From Desulfurococcales archaeon (GTDB lineage: Archaea; Thermoproteota; Thermoprotei_A; Sulfolobales; Ignisphaeraceae), in NCBI GenBank assembly GCA_027066265.1, contig JAMOOB010000492.1, positions 1 through 26,243 on the forward strand: 26,243 bases of DNA. The letters are read 5' to 3'. Made by a program: the position numbers and the translations under genes. Below the pieces are notes generated by a model that searched no databases, had not been told where the DNA came from, and was given only the letters and a program-made list of their open reading frames with translations. The stretch's first letter is position 1. The number at the start of each line of letters is the position of its first letter. Of the stretch, positions 7,115 to 15,061 are shown one piece after another.

Positions 7115-7663
7115 TTGCTAGACGTGGTCAAGATCGTGGGGCTAACGTTCCTAGCCGAGCTAGGAGACAAAACTATGCTTTCGACTGCAGCGATAGCATT
7201 GCGTAGCCGTAGCGTCGCCAAGGTGCTTACGTACTCGGCGCTCGCATTCATAATAGCGAACTCGTTATCCGTAGCCCTCGCAGCATGCCTACGCATCGTT
7301 CTCGACCCAAGGATTCTGCAGTTCGTGAGCGCTGTGCTATTCGTGGTACTCGGCGTATGGATAGCGATGAGTAGGTCCGAGGAGGTGAAGGGATGCGAGA
7401 TGGCTACGTACTTAGCTTCGCTGGTGCTTGCAGAGATGGGTGACAAGACTCAGTTCACGGTCTTCAGCCTAGCTACTACGGCGAGCAACCCGTTCCTCGT
7501 CCTACCCATCGCGTTGATTGGGTACGTAGTTGCCAACGCATTGATGGTGTTCCTCGTTACGAGGATTCGTCGAGCGGTATCGATGAAGATCGTGAAGATC
7601 GTGGCTAGCGTAGTCATGGTAGGGGTAGGGATCGCAATGCTGTTACAGATCCCCTTCTCGTAA
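7115..7663 (+). CDS. GDT1/TMEM165 (UPF0016) family cation transporter
   Basis: Membrane exchanger of the UPF0016 family (yeast Gdt1, human TMEM165, bacterial MneA), which moves Mn2+/Ca2+ out of the cytosol. 182 residues contain both internal repeats, each with the signature: ELGDKTML (15-22) in the first helix and EMGDKTQF (107-114) in the fourth; about six membrane helices. The acidic ELGDKT motifs form the ion site. Start TTG 7115 puts the first motif at residue 15, as usual; GTG 7124 is possible. An 18-bp palindrome lies in the leader. Ion choice (Mn, Ca) is not decidable from sequence. Confidence 0.87.
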   Translation: MLDVVKIVGLTFLAELGDKTMLSTAAIALRSRSVAKVLTYSALAFIIANSLSVALAACLRIVLDPRILQFVSAVLFVVLGVWIAMSRSEEVKGCEMATYLASLVLAEMGDKTQFTVFSLATTASNPFLVLPIALIGYVVANALMVFLVTRIRRAVSMKIVKIVASVVMVGVGIAMLLQIPFS

Positions 7664-7676
7664 ACGTGGTGAGATC

Positions 7677-8570
7677 TTGGATCTCGTTCTCGTGCTCTAC
7701 CCATCCTTCGCCCTTCCACTCCTCGAAGTGAGTGCCGAGCACGTTCGCAAGATCTACGGCTACTGCCGTGGTCTCGAGGTAAGGTTGGAGGACTCTGGAC
7801 TGGTTGCTCTGCACAGCGATCCGAAATGCATCGAGTACGCTAAGCTCGTCGTAGGTACGTGGTTCGATCCCTGGAAACACCTGAACGAAGTCGATGAAGC
7901 GCTCCGCGACGTCGTCGAGAAGCTTCTCGATGCGTATGGGTGGATGGGTATCGCAACCTCTCCACGCGACGATGTCGAGCTCTTCGCATCCATAGTACTT
8001 TCTCGGAACACCGACTACCATACCAACGTTGTTCGGTGGATGCGTAGGATCCTCGAGATAGGTATCGGTAGATTCCTAGAGATGGGTAGCGACGAGGTTT
8101 CGAAGATCGTTGGAAGGAGTTACCAGATTCATCAGCTTCGCGAAGTTCTTCGAAACTACCTAGCTATCCGAGACAAGCTTCTCCAAAGCGGTTCGCTCAC
8201 GGTTCGCAGAGCAATCATGGAGATGAAGTTCCTAGGTCCGAAGACTGCCGATGCGTACCTACTCTTCGTAAAGCTCGATACGAGCTACGCACCTATAGAT
8301 CGAAACCTCCAGACCTTCGTACGGATGCTGGGTCTAGAGAACGTTCTTGGAAACGAAGTTCCTACGAAGCAGATCTGCTTGAAGTACCTAGATTGCGATA
8401 GCTGTCCACACGAATCGTGCTTGTTGAAAGGTTTGCGTAGGTACCTAGGTAGGATGAGTGGATGGTTCCAAACCGTTGCCTACGTACACGCCAAGATCTT
8501 CTGTCGAGAGAAACGATGCTACGAATGTTCGTTGAGATCGCTATGCAGAGCTAGGTTCTCGCAATCGTAG
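7677..8570 (+). CDS. HhH-GPD DNA glycosylase with Fe-S motif(s)
   Basis: Endonuclease III/MutY superfamily base-excision repair enzyme. 297 residues: an N-terminal domain of about 95 residues, then LSRNTDYHTNVV (109-118), the helix-hairpin-helix with EMKFLGPKTADAYLLF (182-197; Lys189 sits where Endo III has its lyase Lys) and the catalytic Asp208 in APIDRNLQTF. The C-terminus carries C-x4-C-x2-C-x5-C (276, 281, 284, 290), near the Endo III 4Fe-4S pattern. Unusual: another cysteine quartet C-x5-C-x2-C-x4-C lies at 234, 240, 243, 248. TTG 7677 follows GGTGAG. Substrate (oxidised pyrimidine, T:G, U) not decidable. Its 3' end overlaps nep1 by 30 bases, convergent. Confidence 0.85.
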   Translation: MDLVLVLYPSFALPLLEVSAEHVRKIYGYCRGLEVRLEDSGLVALHSDPKCIEYAKLVVGTWFDPWKHLNEVDEALRDVVEKLLDAYGWMGIATSPRDDVELFASIVLSRNTDYHTNVVRWMRRILEIGIGRFLEMGSDEVSKIVGRSYQIHQLREVLRNYLAIRDKLLQSGSLTVRRAIMEMKFLGPKTADAYLLFVKLDTSYAPIDRNLQTFVRMLGLENVLGNEVPTKQICLKYLDCDSCPHESCLLKGLRRYLGRMSGWFQTVAYVHAKIFCREKRCYECSLRSLCRARFSQS

Positions 8571-9272
8571 CTTCTCGTAGATGTTCAACGCATGCTCTAC
8601 CCCCTCAATGATTCTGGATACCACGATCCATGCATCGAGAGGTTCTGGGTAGATCGATACCGCTTCGTTCGCCAACCGCTTCGTATCCTCGAAGAAATCT
8701 CCGTGAGGAAAAGCTCCTACGAAAACCGCTACCTTCTCACCACGTTCTATTCGCTCAACGATCTCCTTACCCAGATCCCTCGGAGAAACGTATCTTCCAC
8801 CTTCGTGGAGTAGGTATATGTAGCCGAACTTCATCTCATCCACGAACTCGTGTAGGAACATTCTTCGACACGTCATCAAAGGCTTATCGCTGTTCGGAGG
8901 AACTTTTCCCTCGACTAGCAACTGCTCCATCAATCCAACGAATCTGTAGTAGTGTCTCGGTAGACGTACGCTGGGGTCTATGAATATGATGCGGTTGTCT
9001 ATCGTATGCACGTAGACTCTAAGTAAGCCTAGCTTGTTGAGAGGACTACATAGAGCATTGAGTAGAGAGAGGTGTACGATGTCGGGTCTACCACGCTTAT
9101 GATGGTTGGGTAGCTTGAGCATTGCGTAGTAGTGCACGGATTTATCTAGGATTATCTCCCACGGTTTCTTACCTCTACGCTTAGCATGCTTCTTAACAAC
9201 TTCGTGGTGAACGATCTCTGGAGGAACGAGTTCGAGAGCGGATTCTACGAGAACGAGGTGTAGAGGTTCCAA
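8541..9272 (-). CDS. nep1: Nep1/Emg1 16S rRNA pseudouridine N1-methyltransferase
   Basis: SPOUT-class enzyme that N1-methylates a pseudouridine in the small-subunit rRNA (helix 35) and assists 30S assembly. 243 residues. Diagnostic run around residues 59-85: KRGRPDIVHLSLLNALCSPL followed by NKLGLLRVYVHTIDNRIIFI, then RLPRHYYRFVGLMEQLL (about 104-120) and VFVGAFPHGDF (about 191-201, SAM-binding knot). Start TTG 9272 with GAGGT about 13 bases before it. It follows oppF on the same strand, with a C/D guide RNA in the 71-base gap, so rRNA methylation protein and guide may share a transcript. Confidence 0.93.
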   Translation of the reverse strand: MEPLHLVLVESALELVPPEIVHHEVVKKHAKRRGKKPWEIILDKSVHYYAMLKLPNHHKRGRPDIVHLSLLNALCSPLNKLGLLRVYVHTIDNRIIFIDPSVRLPRHYYRFVGLMEQLLVEGKVPPNSDKPLMTCRRMFLHEFVDEMKFGYIYLLHEGGRYVSPRDLGKEIVERIERGEKVAVFVGAFPHGDFFEDTKRLANEAVSIYPEPLDAWIVVSRIIEGVEHALNIYEKLRLREPSSA

Positions 9273-9284
9273 AAGGAGTTTACC

Positions 9285-9333
9285 TCAGCGCCGGTAGTCT
9301 TCATCACTTTTCAGAGCAGAGCGCTCTCATCAC
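9285..9333 (-). ncRNA. C/D box guide sRNA upstream of nep1
   Basis: Minus-strand order: C box GTGATGA (9333-9327), 12-nt guide, D' CTGA (9314-9311), spacer aaa, C' GTGATGA (9307-9301), 12-nt guide, D CTGA (9288-9285). Both C and C' are exact consensus and both guides are 12 nt. Predicted targets: AGCAGAGCGCTC, methyl on the fifth base (G), and CGCCGGTAGTCT, methyl on the fifth base (G). It lies 11 bases after the oppF stop and 12 before the nep1 start, in the same orientation; no own TATA was seen, so processing from an oppDF-nep1 transcript is likely. Confidence 0.92.
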
Positions 9334-9343
9334 ATCGATAACG

Positions 9344-10504
9344 CTACTTACGTTCTTCGCTCTCTACCTCGACTCCCTCCTTCTTAGCGTATAGCCAGCA
9401 TGCTACGTAGCGATCGGGTCCTACCTTCACCAATGGGGGTTCCTTCTTGTCGCAGAGACCCTCCATGAAGTAGACACACCTTGGGTGGAACCTACAGCCC
9501 GGCGGAATGTTGATTGCGCTAGGTACCTCGCCCTTGATCGGAACTTCTCTTAGCTTGAATCTATTGCTTGGATCGGGCTCCGGTATCGCTGCTCGTAGAG
9601 CTCGTGTATACGGATGCATCGGGTTGTTGATCACTTCCTCTGCTGGTCCCATCTCCACGATCTTTCCTAGGTACATCACTGCGATCCTATCGCAGATGTA
9701 TCTCGCGAGCGCGAGGTCGTGAGTAATGAAGAGGTAGGTAAGTCCGTAGCTCTCCTTGAGTTCGAGCATCAGCTTCAGTATCTCGGCACGTATCGATACA
9801 TCGAGCATCGACACGGGCTCGTCTGCCACGATGAACCTCGGGTTGAGCATCAGTGCACGTGCAATGACTACACGCTGTCTCTGGCCTCCGGAGAGCTGGT
9901 GTGGATACCTAAACATGAAGTCTTCGGGAGGCGTTAGCTTAACATCGATCAGAGCCTTCCTAACCTTCTCCATCCTCTCCTCGTAGGTGCCGATCCCGTG
10001 CACAATCAATGGTTCTGCAAGGATTTCGGCTATGGTCATCCTCGGATTGAGGGATCCGAACGGGTCTTGGAAGATTATCTGTAGCTCTCTTCGAAGTAGT
10101 TTGAAGGCTGACTTGTTGGTGTTGAGGTAGTTCAGTAGGAAGTAGTCTTTGTACACGGGGCTGAAGCCCATAGCTTCGAGTTCTTCAGCGATTTCTTTCC
10201 TAGGTCTGTAGAGCAGCATGCCTCCAGTAGCTTCTTCGAGACCCAGTATCGTCCTTCCGAGCGTAGTCTTTCCACATCCGCTTTCGCCAGCTACGCAGAA
10301 GATCTCGCCTTCCTTTATCGCAAAGCTTACACCGTCGACGGCTCTCACGTACCTTCTCCTACCCGTGAATATCTCGGTAAGGGTTCTCCTCAACGGGAAG
10401 TACTTCTTGAGGTCTATAGCGATGAGGATGTGTTCGGGACCTACGTTCAGTTCATTGAGCTTACTCTCTATGAGCTCCGTGTTGATAAGTAGCTTCTTCG
10501 CCAT
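9344..10504 (-). CDS. oppF: Oligopeptide/dipeptide ABC transporter ATPase (OppF type)
   Basis: Second ATPase of a dipeptide/oligopeptide-type importer. Counting from ATG 10504: Walker A GESGCGKTT (about 73-81), Q-loop IIFQDPFGSLNP, signature LSGGQRQR (about 204-211), Walker B FIVADEP, H-loop FITHDLA, and the OppD/F C-terminal extension MHPYTRALRAAIPEP with the four-Cys metal/Fe-S-like CRFHPRC...C...C at its end. An extra segment of about 35 residues (EEATGG to KLLRREL) lies between Walker A and Q-loop. ATG 10504 is chosen over ATG 10522 because AGAGGTGAG lies just before it and it follows the oppD stop by four bases. Permeases and binding protein are absent here. Confidence 0.88.
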   Translation of the reverse strand: MAKKLLINTELIESKLNELNVGPEHILIAIDLKKYFPLRRTLTEIFTGRRRYVRAVDGVSFAIKEGEIFCVAGESGCGKTTLGRTILGLEEATGGMLLYRPRKEIAEELEAMGFSPVYKDYFLLNYLNTNKSAFKLLRRELQIIFQDPFGSLNPRMTIAEILAEPLIVHGIGTYEERMEKVRKALIDVKLTPPEDFMFRYPHQLSGGQRQRVVIARALMLNPRFIVADEPVSMLDVSIRAEILKLMLELKESYGLTYLFITHDLALARYICDRIAVMYLGKIVEMGPAEEVINNPMHPYTRALRAAIPEPDPSNRFKLREVPIKGEVPSAINIPPGCRFHPRCVYFMEGLCDKKEPPLVKVGPDRYVACWLYAKKEGVEVESEERK

Positions 10505-10508
10505 GGTC

Positions 10509-11474
10509 TCACCTCTTCGCATACATCCAACAAGCTACGTACCTATTAGGCTCGATCTCGATCATCGGGGGCTCCTCTCTTCTACATACATCCATTGCGA
10601 AGGGGCATCGTGGATGGAATCTACAGCCCGGTGGCGGTGTTCTTAGATCTGGTGGCTGCCCTGGGATCCATACCAGTTCCTTGGGTCCTCTAAGCCTTGG
10701 AATGCTTCTTAGGAGTAGCTGTGTGTATGGATGCATCGGGTTCTCGTAGACGACGTCGGAGGGTCCGTACTCCACTATCTTTCCAGCGTACATCACCGCG
10801 ATCTTGTCCGCGATCTCTGCTAGGAGTGCGAGGTCGTGGGAGATCATTATCATGGCCATGTTGCGCTCCTTCTTCAACGTCTTGAGGAGGTTCATGATCT
10901 GTGCCTGTACAACTACGTCCAGCGCTGTGGTAGGCTCGTCAGCTATCACGAGATCGGGGTTCAGCGCGAGAGCCATGGCTATGACGACGCGCTGCTTCAT
11001 ACCACCGCTAAGCTCGTGTGGATAGCTCTTGACTCTCTTCGGATCGATCCCAACCATCTTGAGGAGCTCGGCTGCGCGTTCGAGAGCTTCCCTCTTCGTA
11101 ACGTTCTTCTCGTGTATCATGATCGCTTCCGCGATCTGGTCACCGATGGTTCTAACGGGGTTGAGCGCATTCATCGCTCCCTGGAAGATCATCGAGATCC
11201 TCTTCCAGCGGTACTCCCTCCTAAGAACGTCTTCGGGTAGCGTTACGAGGTCGGTTCCATCGAACAGAATCCTACCACCAACGATGCGTCCCGGCGGTGG
11301 TACGAGTCTGAGAAGTGCGAATCCCAGGGTCGATTTTCCGCATCCCGATTCCCCTGCTAGAGCAAGTGTTTCTCCGCGATCGACTTCTATAGATACGCCG
11401 TCCACAGCCTTCACGATTCCTCGCAACGAGTAGTAGTACACTCTAAGGTTCTGAACAACGAGTAAAGGGGGCAT
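10509..11474 (-). CDS. oppD: Oligopeptide/dipeptide ABC transporter ATPase (OppD type)
   Basis: First ATPase of the pair. Motifs (numbering from GTG 11483): Walker A GESGCGKST (44-52), Q-loop SMIFQGAMNALNP (97-109; OppD-type QGAMNALNP), signature LSGGMKQR (158-165), Walker B DLVIADEPT (177-185), H-loop SHDLAL (215-220), C-terminal MHPYTQLLLRSIP and CRFHPRCPFAMDVC. ATG 11474 is preferred since GGTG sits six bases before it; GTG 11483 lies inside that SD. Immediately precedes oppF and likely heads the operon. In crenarchaea such Opp-like systems often import sugars as well as peptides, so the substrate is open. Confidence 0.9.
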   Translation of the reverse strand: MPPLLVVQNLRVYYYSLRGIVKAVDGVSIEVDRGETLALAGESGCGKSTLGFALLRLVPPPGRIVGGRILFDGTDLVTLPEDVLRREYRWKRISMIFQGAMNALNPVRTIGDQIAEAIMIHEKNVTKREALERAAELLKMVGIDPKRVKSYPHELSGGMKQRVVIAMALALNPDLVIADEPTTALDVVVQAQIMNLLKTLKKERNMAMIMISHDLALLAEIADKIAVMYAGKIVEYGPSDVVYENPMHPYTQLLLRSIPRLRGPKELVWIPGQPPDLRTPPPGCRFHPRCPFAMDVCRREEPPMIEIEPNRYVACWMYAKR

Positions 11475-11519
11475 GGACAGCACCTAAGCTCTTCGCTCCG
11501 CCTACCCACGCTTCACCGC

Positions 11520-11537
11520 TAACTAATAAGTATTGTA
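11520..11537. promoter_or_regulatory. AT-rich divergent promoter region, oppD/aldolase
   Basis: AACTAATAAGTATTGTAA is the only AT-rich stretch in the gap: about 50 bases before aldolase ATG 11575 (plus) and about 55 before oppD ATG 11474 (minus, acttattag). Confidence 0.4.
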
Positions 11538-11574
11538 AGGCTGTGTAGGGAAGCGTTGGTCGAGGGATCTAGGC

Positions 11575-12156
11575 ATGGACGAGGCGTGGATACGTAACCT
11601 CGTGTGCGAAGCCATGAGGATGCTCTACGTCAAGGGGTTGATAACCCCTTTGGCGGGAAACATCAGCGTTAGGCTAAGCGATGAGAGGATCATCGTAACT
11701 CCTTCCCGCTTCCCCAAGTTCGTGCTGAGACCCGAGCACCTCTCTGTAGTGGATATCCATGGGAACCACGTCGAGGGTCCTAGACCGAGCTCGGAGATCC
11801 GTATGCATCTCGAGATCTATAGAAGGGTACCCGATGCGCGAGCGGTTGTACATATCCACGGTCTCTACGCACCGATTCTCGCACATCTCGTCGAGCCCAT
11901 CGTAACGATGGAGCTCCACGCACTCGGTCTCGATAGGGATTCGATATGCGTAGCACCACCCCTCGAACCCGGTAGCATTGAGCTTGCGCAGACCGTGGCT
12001 AGCTACGCATCGCGTGGATGTAGGATAGTCGTGCTCCAGCTCCACGGAATCGTTGCCTATGGACGGGACCTCGTCGAAGCTCTAGAGCTCGCCGAGCTCG
12101 GGGATCTGGTGTATCGCTACGCTTACGTTTACCACAGCTGTCTAAGGAATCGTTAG
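11575..12156 (+). CDS. Class II aldolase/adducin-like (fuculose-1-P aldolase type)
   Basis: Zinc-dependent class II aldolase of the L-fuculose-1-phosphate/ribulose-5-phosphate epimerase fold. 193 residues. PLAGNISVRL (25-34) is the phosphate-binding N/S region; PSSEIRMH (71-78) gives Glu74, likely catalytic; HIHG gives zinc ligands His93 and His95; LQLHGIVAYG gives His157. All metal ligands are present, so it should be active, splitting a sugar 1-phosphate to DHAP and an aldehyde or acting in a related salvage step. ATG 11575. Precedes hmgS by 59 bases, with a separate TATA box between them, so not obviously co-regulated. Confidence 0.83.
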   Translation: MDEAWIRNLVCEAMRMLYVKGLITPLAGNISVRLSDERIIVTPSRFPKFVLRPEHLSVVDIHGNHVEGPRPSSEIRMHLEIYRRVPDARAVVHIHGLYAPILAHLVEPIVTMELHALGLDRDSICVAPPLEPGSIELAQTVASYASRGCRIVVLQLHGIVAYGRDLVEALELAELGDLVYRYAYVYHSCLRNR

Positions 12157-12172
12157 CCAGCTGTCGAAACAC

Positions 12173-12181
12173 GTATATATC
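12173..12181 (+). promoter_or_regulatory. TATA box of hmgS-hmgR
   Basis: acGTATATATC lies about 40 bases before TTG 12216; the SD GGTG follows at 12204-12207. Confidence 0.6.
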
Positions 12182-12215
12182 TAGACCACGGCTAGGAGCC
12201 CTCGGTGCGTAGAGC

Positions 12216-13274
12216 TTGCGTCACAACAACGCGGGAATCGTTGGTTGGGGTACCTACATCCCTAGGTACCGCGTGAAGGCGATAGACATAGCTAGGCTAT
12301 GGGGGTTCTCACCCGAAGCTACGAAGAGTATCTGGATCGAGGAGAAGGCTGTGGCTAGCGTCGACGAGGATACCGTTACCATCGGGTACCAAGCCGCTCG
12401 CTACGCCTTGACGAGAGCTGGGATAGATCCTAGCGAGATCGACGCCGTGTACGTAGGTACCGAAAGCAAGCCCTACGCCGTCAAGCCGTGCGCCACGATC
12501 ATAGCGGAAGCCCTAGGCATACACCCTCGGCACCAGGTCGCTGATCTGGAATTCGCTTGTCGTGCTGGTACCGAGGCCGTGAGGATAGGCATATCGCTTG
12601 TAGAGAGCGGTCAGGCTAGGTACGTGCTTGCGATAGGTGCCGATACGGCTCAGGCTAGTCCAGGAGACGTACTCGAGTTTACGGCTAGTAGCGGTGGTGC
12701 AGCCCTCATCGTTGGTCCGAAGGATCGCGCTGCTGCGATCTTCGAGGGTAGCGTTACGTACTCGACGGATACCCCCGACTTCTGGAGGAGGGAAGGAATG
12801 CCGTACCCTAGACACGGAGAAGGGTTCACGGGTGAGCCAGCGTACTTCCACCACATAGTCTCCGCAGCCAAGCTATTGATGGAGGAGCTAGGGTTGAGAC
12901 CGAGCGATTTCGATTACGCAGTGTTTCACCAACCCAACGGCAAGTTCCCGCTGAAGGTTGGTCAAATGCTTGGGTTCCCCAAAGAGAAGGTTCTACCCGG
13001 GATCGTAACTCCGTGGATAGGCAACACCTACAACGGTTCGATGTTGATAGGTCTCTGCAAACTGTTAGAGATAGCGAAACCGGGTCAGAGGATCCTCGCC
13101 GTATCCTTCGGTAGCGGTGCTGGTAGTGATGCGTTCAGCATCATCGTTACGGATAGAGTCGAGGAGGTGAAGAACCTTGCACCAACCGTCGAGCAGCAGC
13201 TCAACGATAAGGTGTACATAGACTACGCAACCTACGCAAAGTTCAGGGGGTTGGTGAGGGCTTACCGTCTATGA
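12216..13274 (+). CDS. hmgS: Hydroxymethylglutaryl-CoA synthase
   Basis: Condenses acetyl-CoA with acetoacetyl-CoA to HMG-CoA in the mevalonate pathway for archaeal isoprenoid lipids. 352 residues, the archaeal length. Opening GIVGWGTYIPRYRV is diagnostic. The catalytic triad is visible: Glu83 in VGTESKP, Cys115 in LEFACRAGTEA and His238 in VFHQPNGKFPLK; also SFGSGAGSDAF near the C-terminus. Start TTG 12216 has GGTG eight bases upstream, and the conserved GIVGWG begins at residue 7. The stop overlaps the hmgR start (ATGA). Thiolase and the DUF35 scaffold protein, often next to hmgS in archaea, are not here. Confidence 0.94.
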   Translation: MRHNNAGIVGWGTYIPRYRVKAIDIARLWGFSPEATKSIWIEEKAVASVDEDTVTIGYQAARYALTRAGIDPSEIDAVYVGTESKPYAVKPCATIIAEALGIHPRHQVADLEFACRAGTEAVRIGISLVESGQARYVLAIGADTAQASPGDVLEFTASSGGAALIVGPKDRAAAIFEGSVTYSTDTPDFWRREGMPYPRHGEGFTGEPAYFHHIVSAAKLLMEELGLRPSDFDYAVFHQPNGKFPLKVGQMLGFPKEKVLPGIVTPWIGNTYNGSMLIGLCKLLEIAKPGQRILAVSFGSGAGSDAFSIIVTDRVEEVKNLAPTVEQQLNDKVYIDYATYAKFRGLVRAYRL

Positions 13275-14503
13275 GCATCGATATAGAGAAGCTCGTCGAG
13301 GAAGTGATTTCGGGCAAGATCTCGCTCCACAAGGTTTCGAAGATCGTTGACAGCAAGAACGTTGCGGTGCTGGTTAGGAGGAAAGCGTTGGAGAGGATGC
13401 TCGGCGTATCGCTCAGCGCCATAGGGTCGACGATCATCGACTTCGAAGAGGTTGAGGGTAGGAACATCGAGAACGCTATCGGGGCTACGCAGATCCCTCT
13501 AGCCGTCGTAGGACCCCTCAAGGTGTTGGGAGACTACGCACGTGGAGAGTTCTTCGTACCCATGGCAACGACGGAGGGTGCGTTGGTAGCGGGCGTGAAT
13601 CGCGGTGTCAAGGCTGTTACGGAGAGCGGTGGTGTTAGGACGAAGATTGTTAGGGATGGAATGACTCGTGCACCGCTCTTCAAGCTTCCCAGCGTCGTCG
13701 ACGCCGTGGAGTTCGTGGAGTGGGTTAGGAACCGCTTCGAGGATATCAAGAAGGTTGCTGAATCCACTACGAGACACGGTAAGCTGATCGAGATCCAGCC
13801 CTTCGTCATGGGCAACATGGTGTGGCTACGCTTCGTCTACACCACGGGCGATGCGATGGGTATGAACATGGCTACCATAGCTACGGAGAAAGCGTGCGAA
13901 TTCATCGAGAAAGAGTTCCCCAAGGCTAGGCTGATCGCTGTTAGCGGCAACATGTGTACCGATAAGAAACCTGCCGGAATCAATGCGCTGCTTGGTCGTG
14001 GCAAGACTGTGATCGCCGAAGCCGTAGTCAAGCGAGACATCGTCGAACGCGTTCTACACACGACACCCGAGCTAATCCACGAGGTTAACCTTAGGAAGAA
14101 CTGGGCTGGATCGATACACGCACTCTCGTTCCCGTGCAACGCACACGTAGCGAACATCATCGCAGCGATATTCATAGCTACGGGGCAGGACGTTGCTCAA
14201 GTAGTTGAGAGCAGCATTGCGTGGACCTGGACCGAGGTCGTGGACGGAGATCTCTACATCTCCGTAACCCTACCAAGCCTAGAGGTAGGTACGGTAGGAG
14301 GCGGAACTTGGCTACCTACGCAATCCGAAGCGCTGAAGATCATGGGTGTCTACGGCTCGGGCGATCCACCGGGTACCAACGCTAAGAAGTTCGCTGAAAT
14401 CGTGGCAGCAACCGTTCTAGCTGGCGAGCTCAATCTACTCGCTGCCTTAGCAACTCGAGAACTCGGTAAAGCACACGAGAAAGCACGTAGAGGTCAGCTC
14501 TAG
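13271..14503 (+). CDS. hmgA: HMG-CoA reductase, class I
   Basis: NADPH-dependent reduction of HMG-CoA to mevalonate, the committed step of archaeal lipid synthesis. 410 residues, soluble (no membrane helices), as in archaea. Catalytic residues: Glu102 in ATTEGALVAGVN, Lys232 in GNMCTDKKPAGIN, Asp307 in GQDVAQVVESS and His402 in LGKAHEKA. ENAIGATQIPLAVVGPL (67-83) and DAMGMNM (194-200) are the substrate and cofactor loops; GTVGGGTWLPTQ is the C-terminal signature. ATG 13271 overlaps the hmgS TGA, so the two steps are translationally coupled. Confidence 0.96.
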   Translation: MSIDIEKLVEEVISGKISLHKVSKIVDSKNVAVLVRRKALERMLGVSLSAIGSTIIDFEEVEGRNIENAIGATQIPLAVVGPLKVLGDYARGEFFVPMATTEGALVAGVNRGVKAVTESGGVRTKIVRDGMTRAPLFKLPSVVDAVEFVEWVRNRFEDIKKVAESTTRHGKLIEIQPFVMGNMVWLRFVYTTGDAMGMNMATIATEKACEFIEKEFPKARLIAVSGNMCTDKKPAGINALLGRGKTVIAEAVVKRDIVERVLHTTPELIHEVNLRKNWAGSIHALSFPCNAHVANIIAAIFIATGQDVAQVVESSIAWTWTEVVDGDLYISVTLPSLEVGTVGGGTWLPTQSEALKIMGVYGSGDPPGTNAKKFAEIVAATVLAGELNLLAALATRELGKAHEKARRGQL

Positions 14504-15061
14504 GAGAACGATCCTCGAACTACATCGACTCAGCAACGCTCCTTAGCTGAACCCTTACACCACATCGCTCGACATACGAAGATGCTGAACTAAGATTGAA
14601 GCAATGAACGCTCTCTTCGCTGAGAACGCTTCTAATCGTTGAGAAAGACTCGCTCTACAAACCTGGTTAAGCAGCTTTACTCTATCTTAAGGTTTCCAGC
14701 TCCTCGATATGCTACAGCACCTTGCCTCGCCTACGTACTTACAATCTATCCGATGCCTACGACGTTCGCTAGTGCAAGAACTATGATGGAGGAGCGCTAC
14801 GGATTCTATGGTAGCTATCTGTTGAATGCCGTAGCCACCAACGTGATCGTCGAAGTCGTTATCAGAACTCAAACCACATCATTCCTCAGCTCGCTCTGTA
14901 CAACCATTGCGGATCCCTTCCCCCTTACGGAGGTACCGAGCTCTTGGTGGTATAGAGGTTTGTCACCGCACGTACTTAATCCGTGGATCGGTACCTCGAT
15001 TGAGCCCTTCGAGCGAGATTCCGCACATCGATCGTTCAAGAACCGCTGTCTATGGATCGGG
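14504..15061. other. 558-bp stretch without a confident gene; possible decayed membrane gene
   Basis: No intact gene supported. A plus-strand open frame (14639-15121) overlaps the 3' end of the opposing retropepsin gene and has no recognisable motifs or good start context. On the minus strand, one frame reads LITTSTITLVATAFNR and then SSIIVLALANVVGIG and ARQGAVAYRGAGNLKIE, interrupted by several TAG stops between about 14690 and 14860; this resembles pieces of a membrane transporter. A further minus frame at about 14545-14675 gives a 43-residue start-less stretch (LEAFSAKRAFIASILVQHL). Most likely gene debris. Confidence 0.3.

Noticed and set aside
14690..14860. Repeated in-frame TAGs as pyrrolysine or Tyr recoding
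   Set aside because: TAG serves as a normal stop in other genes here (for example oppF, trmO), so recoding is unlikely.
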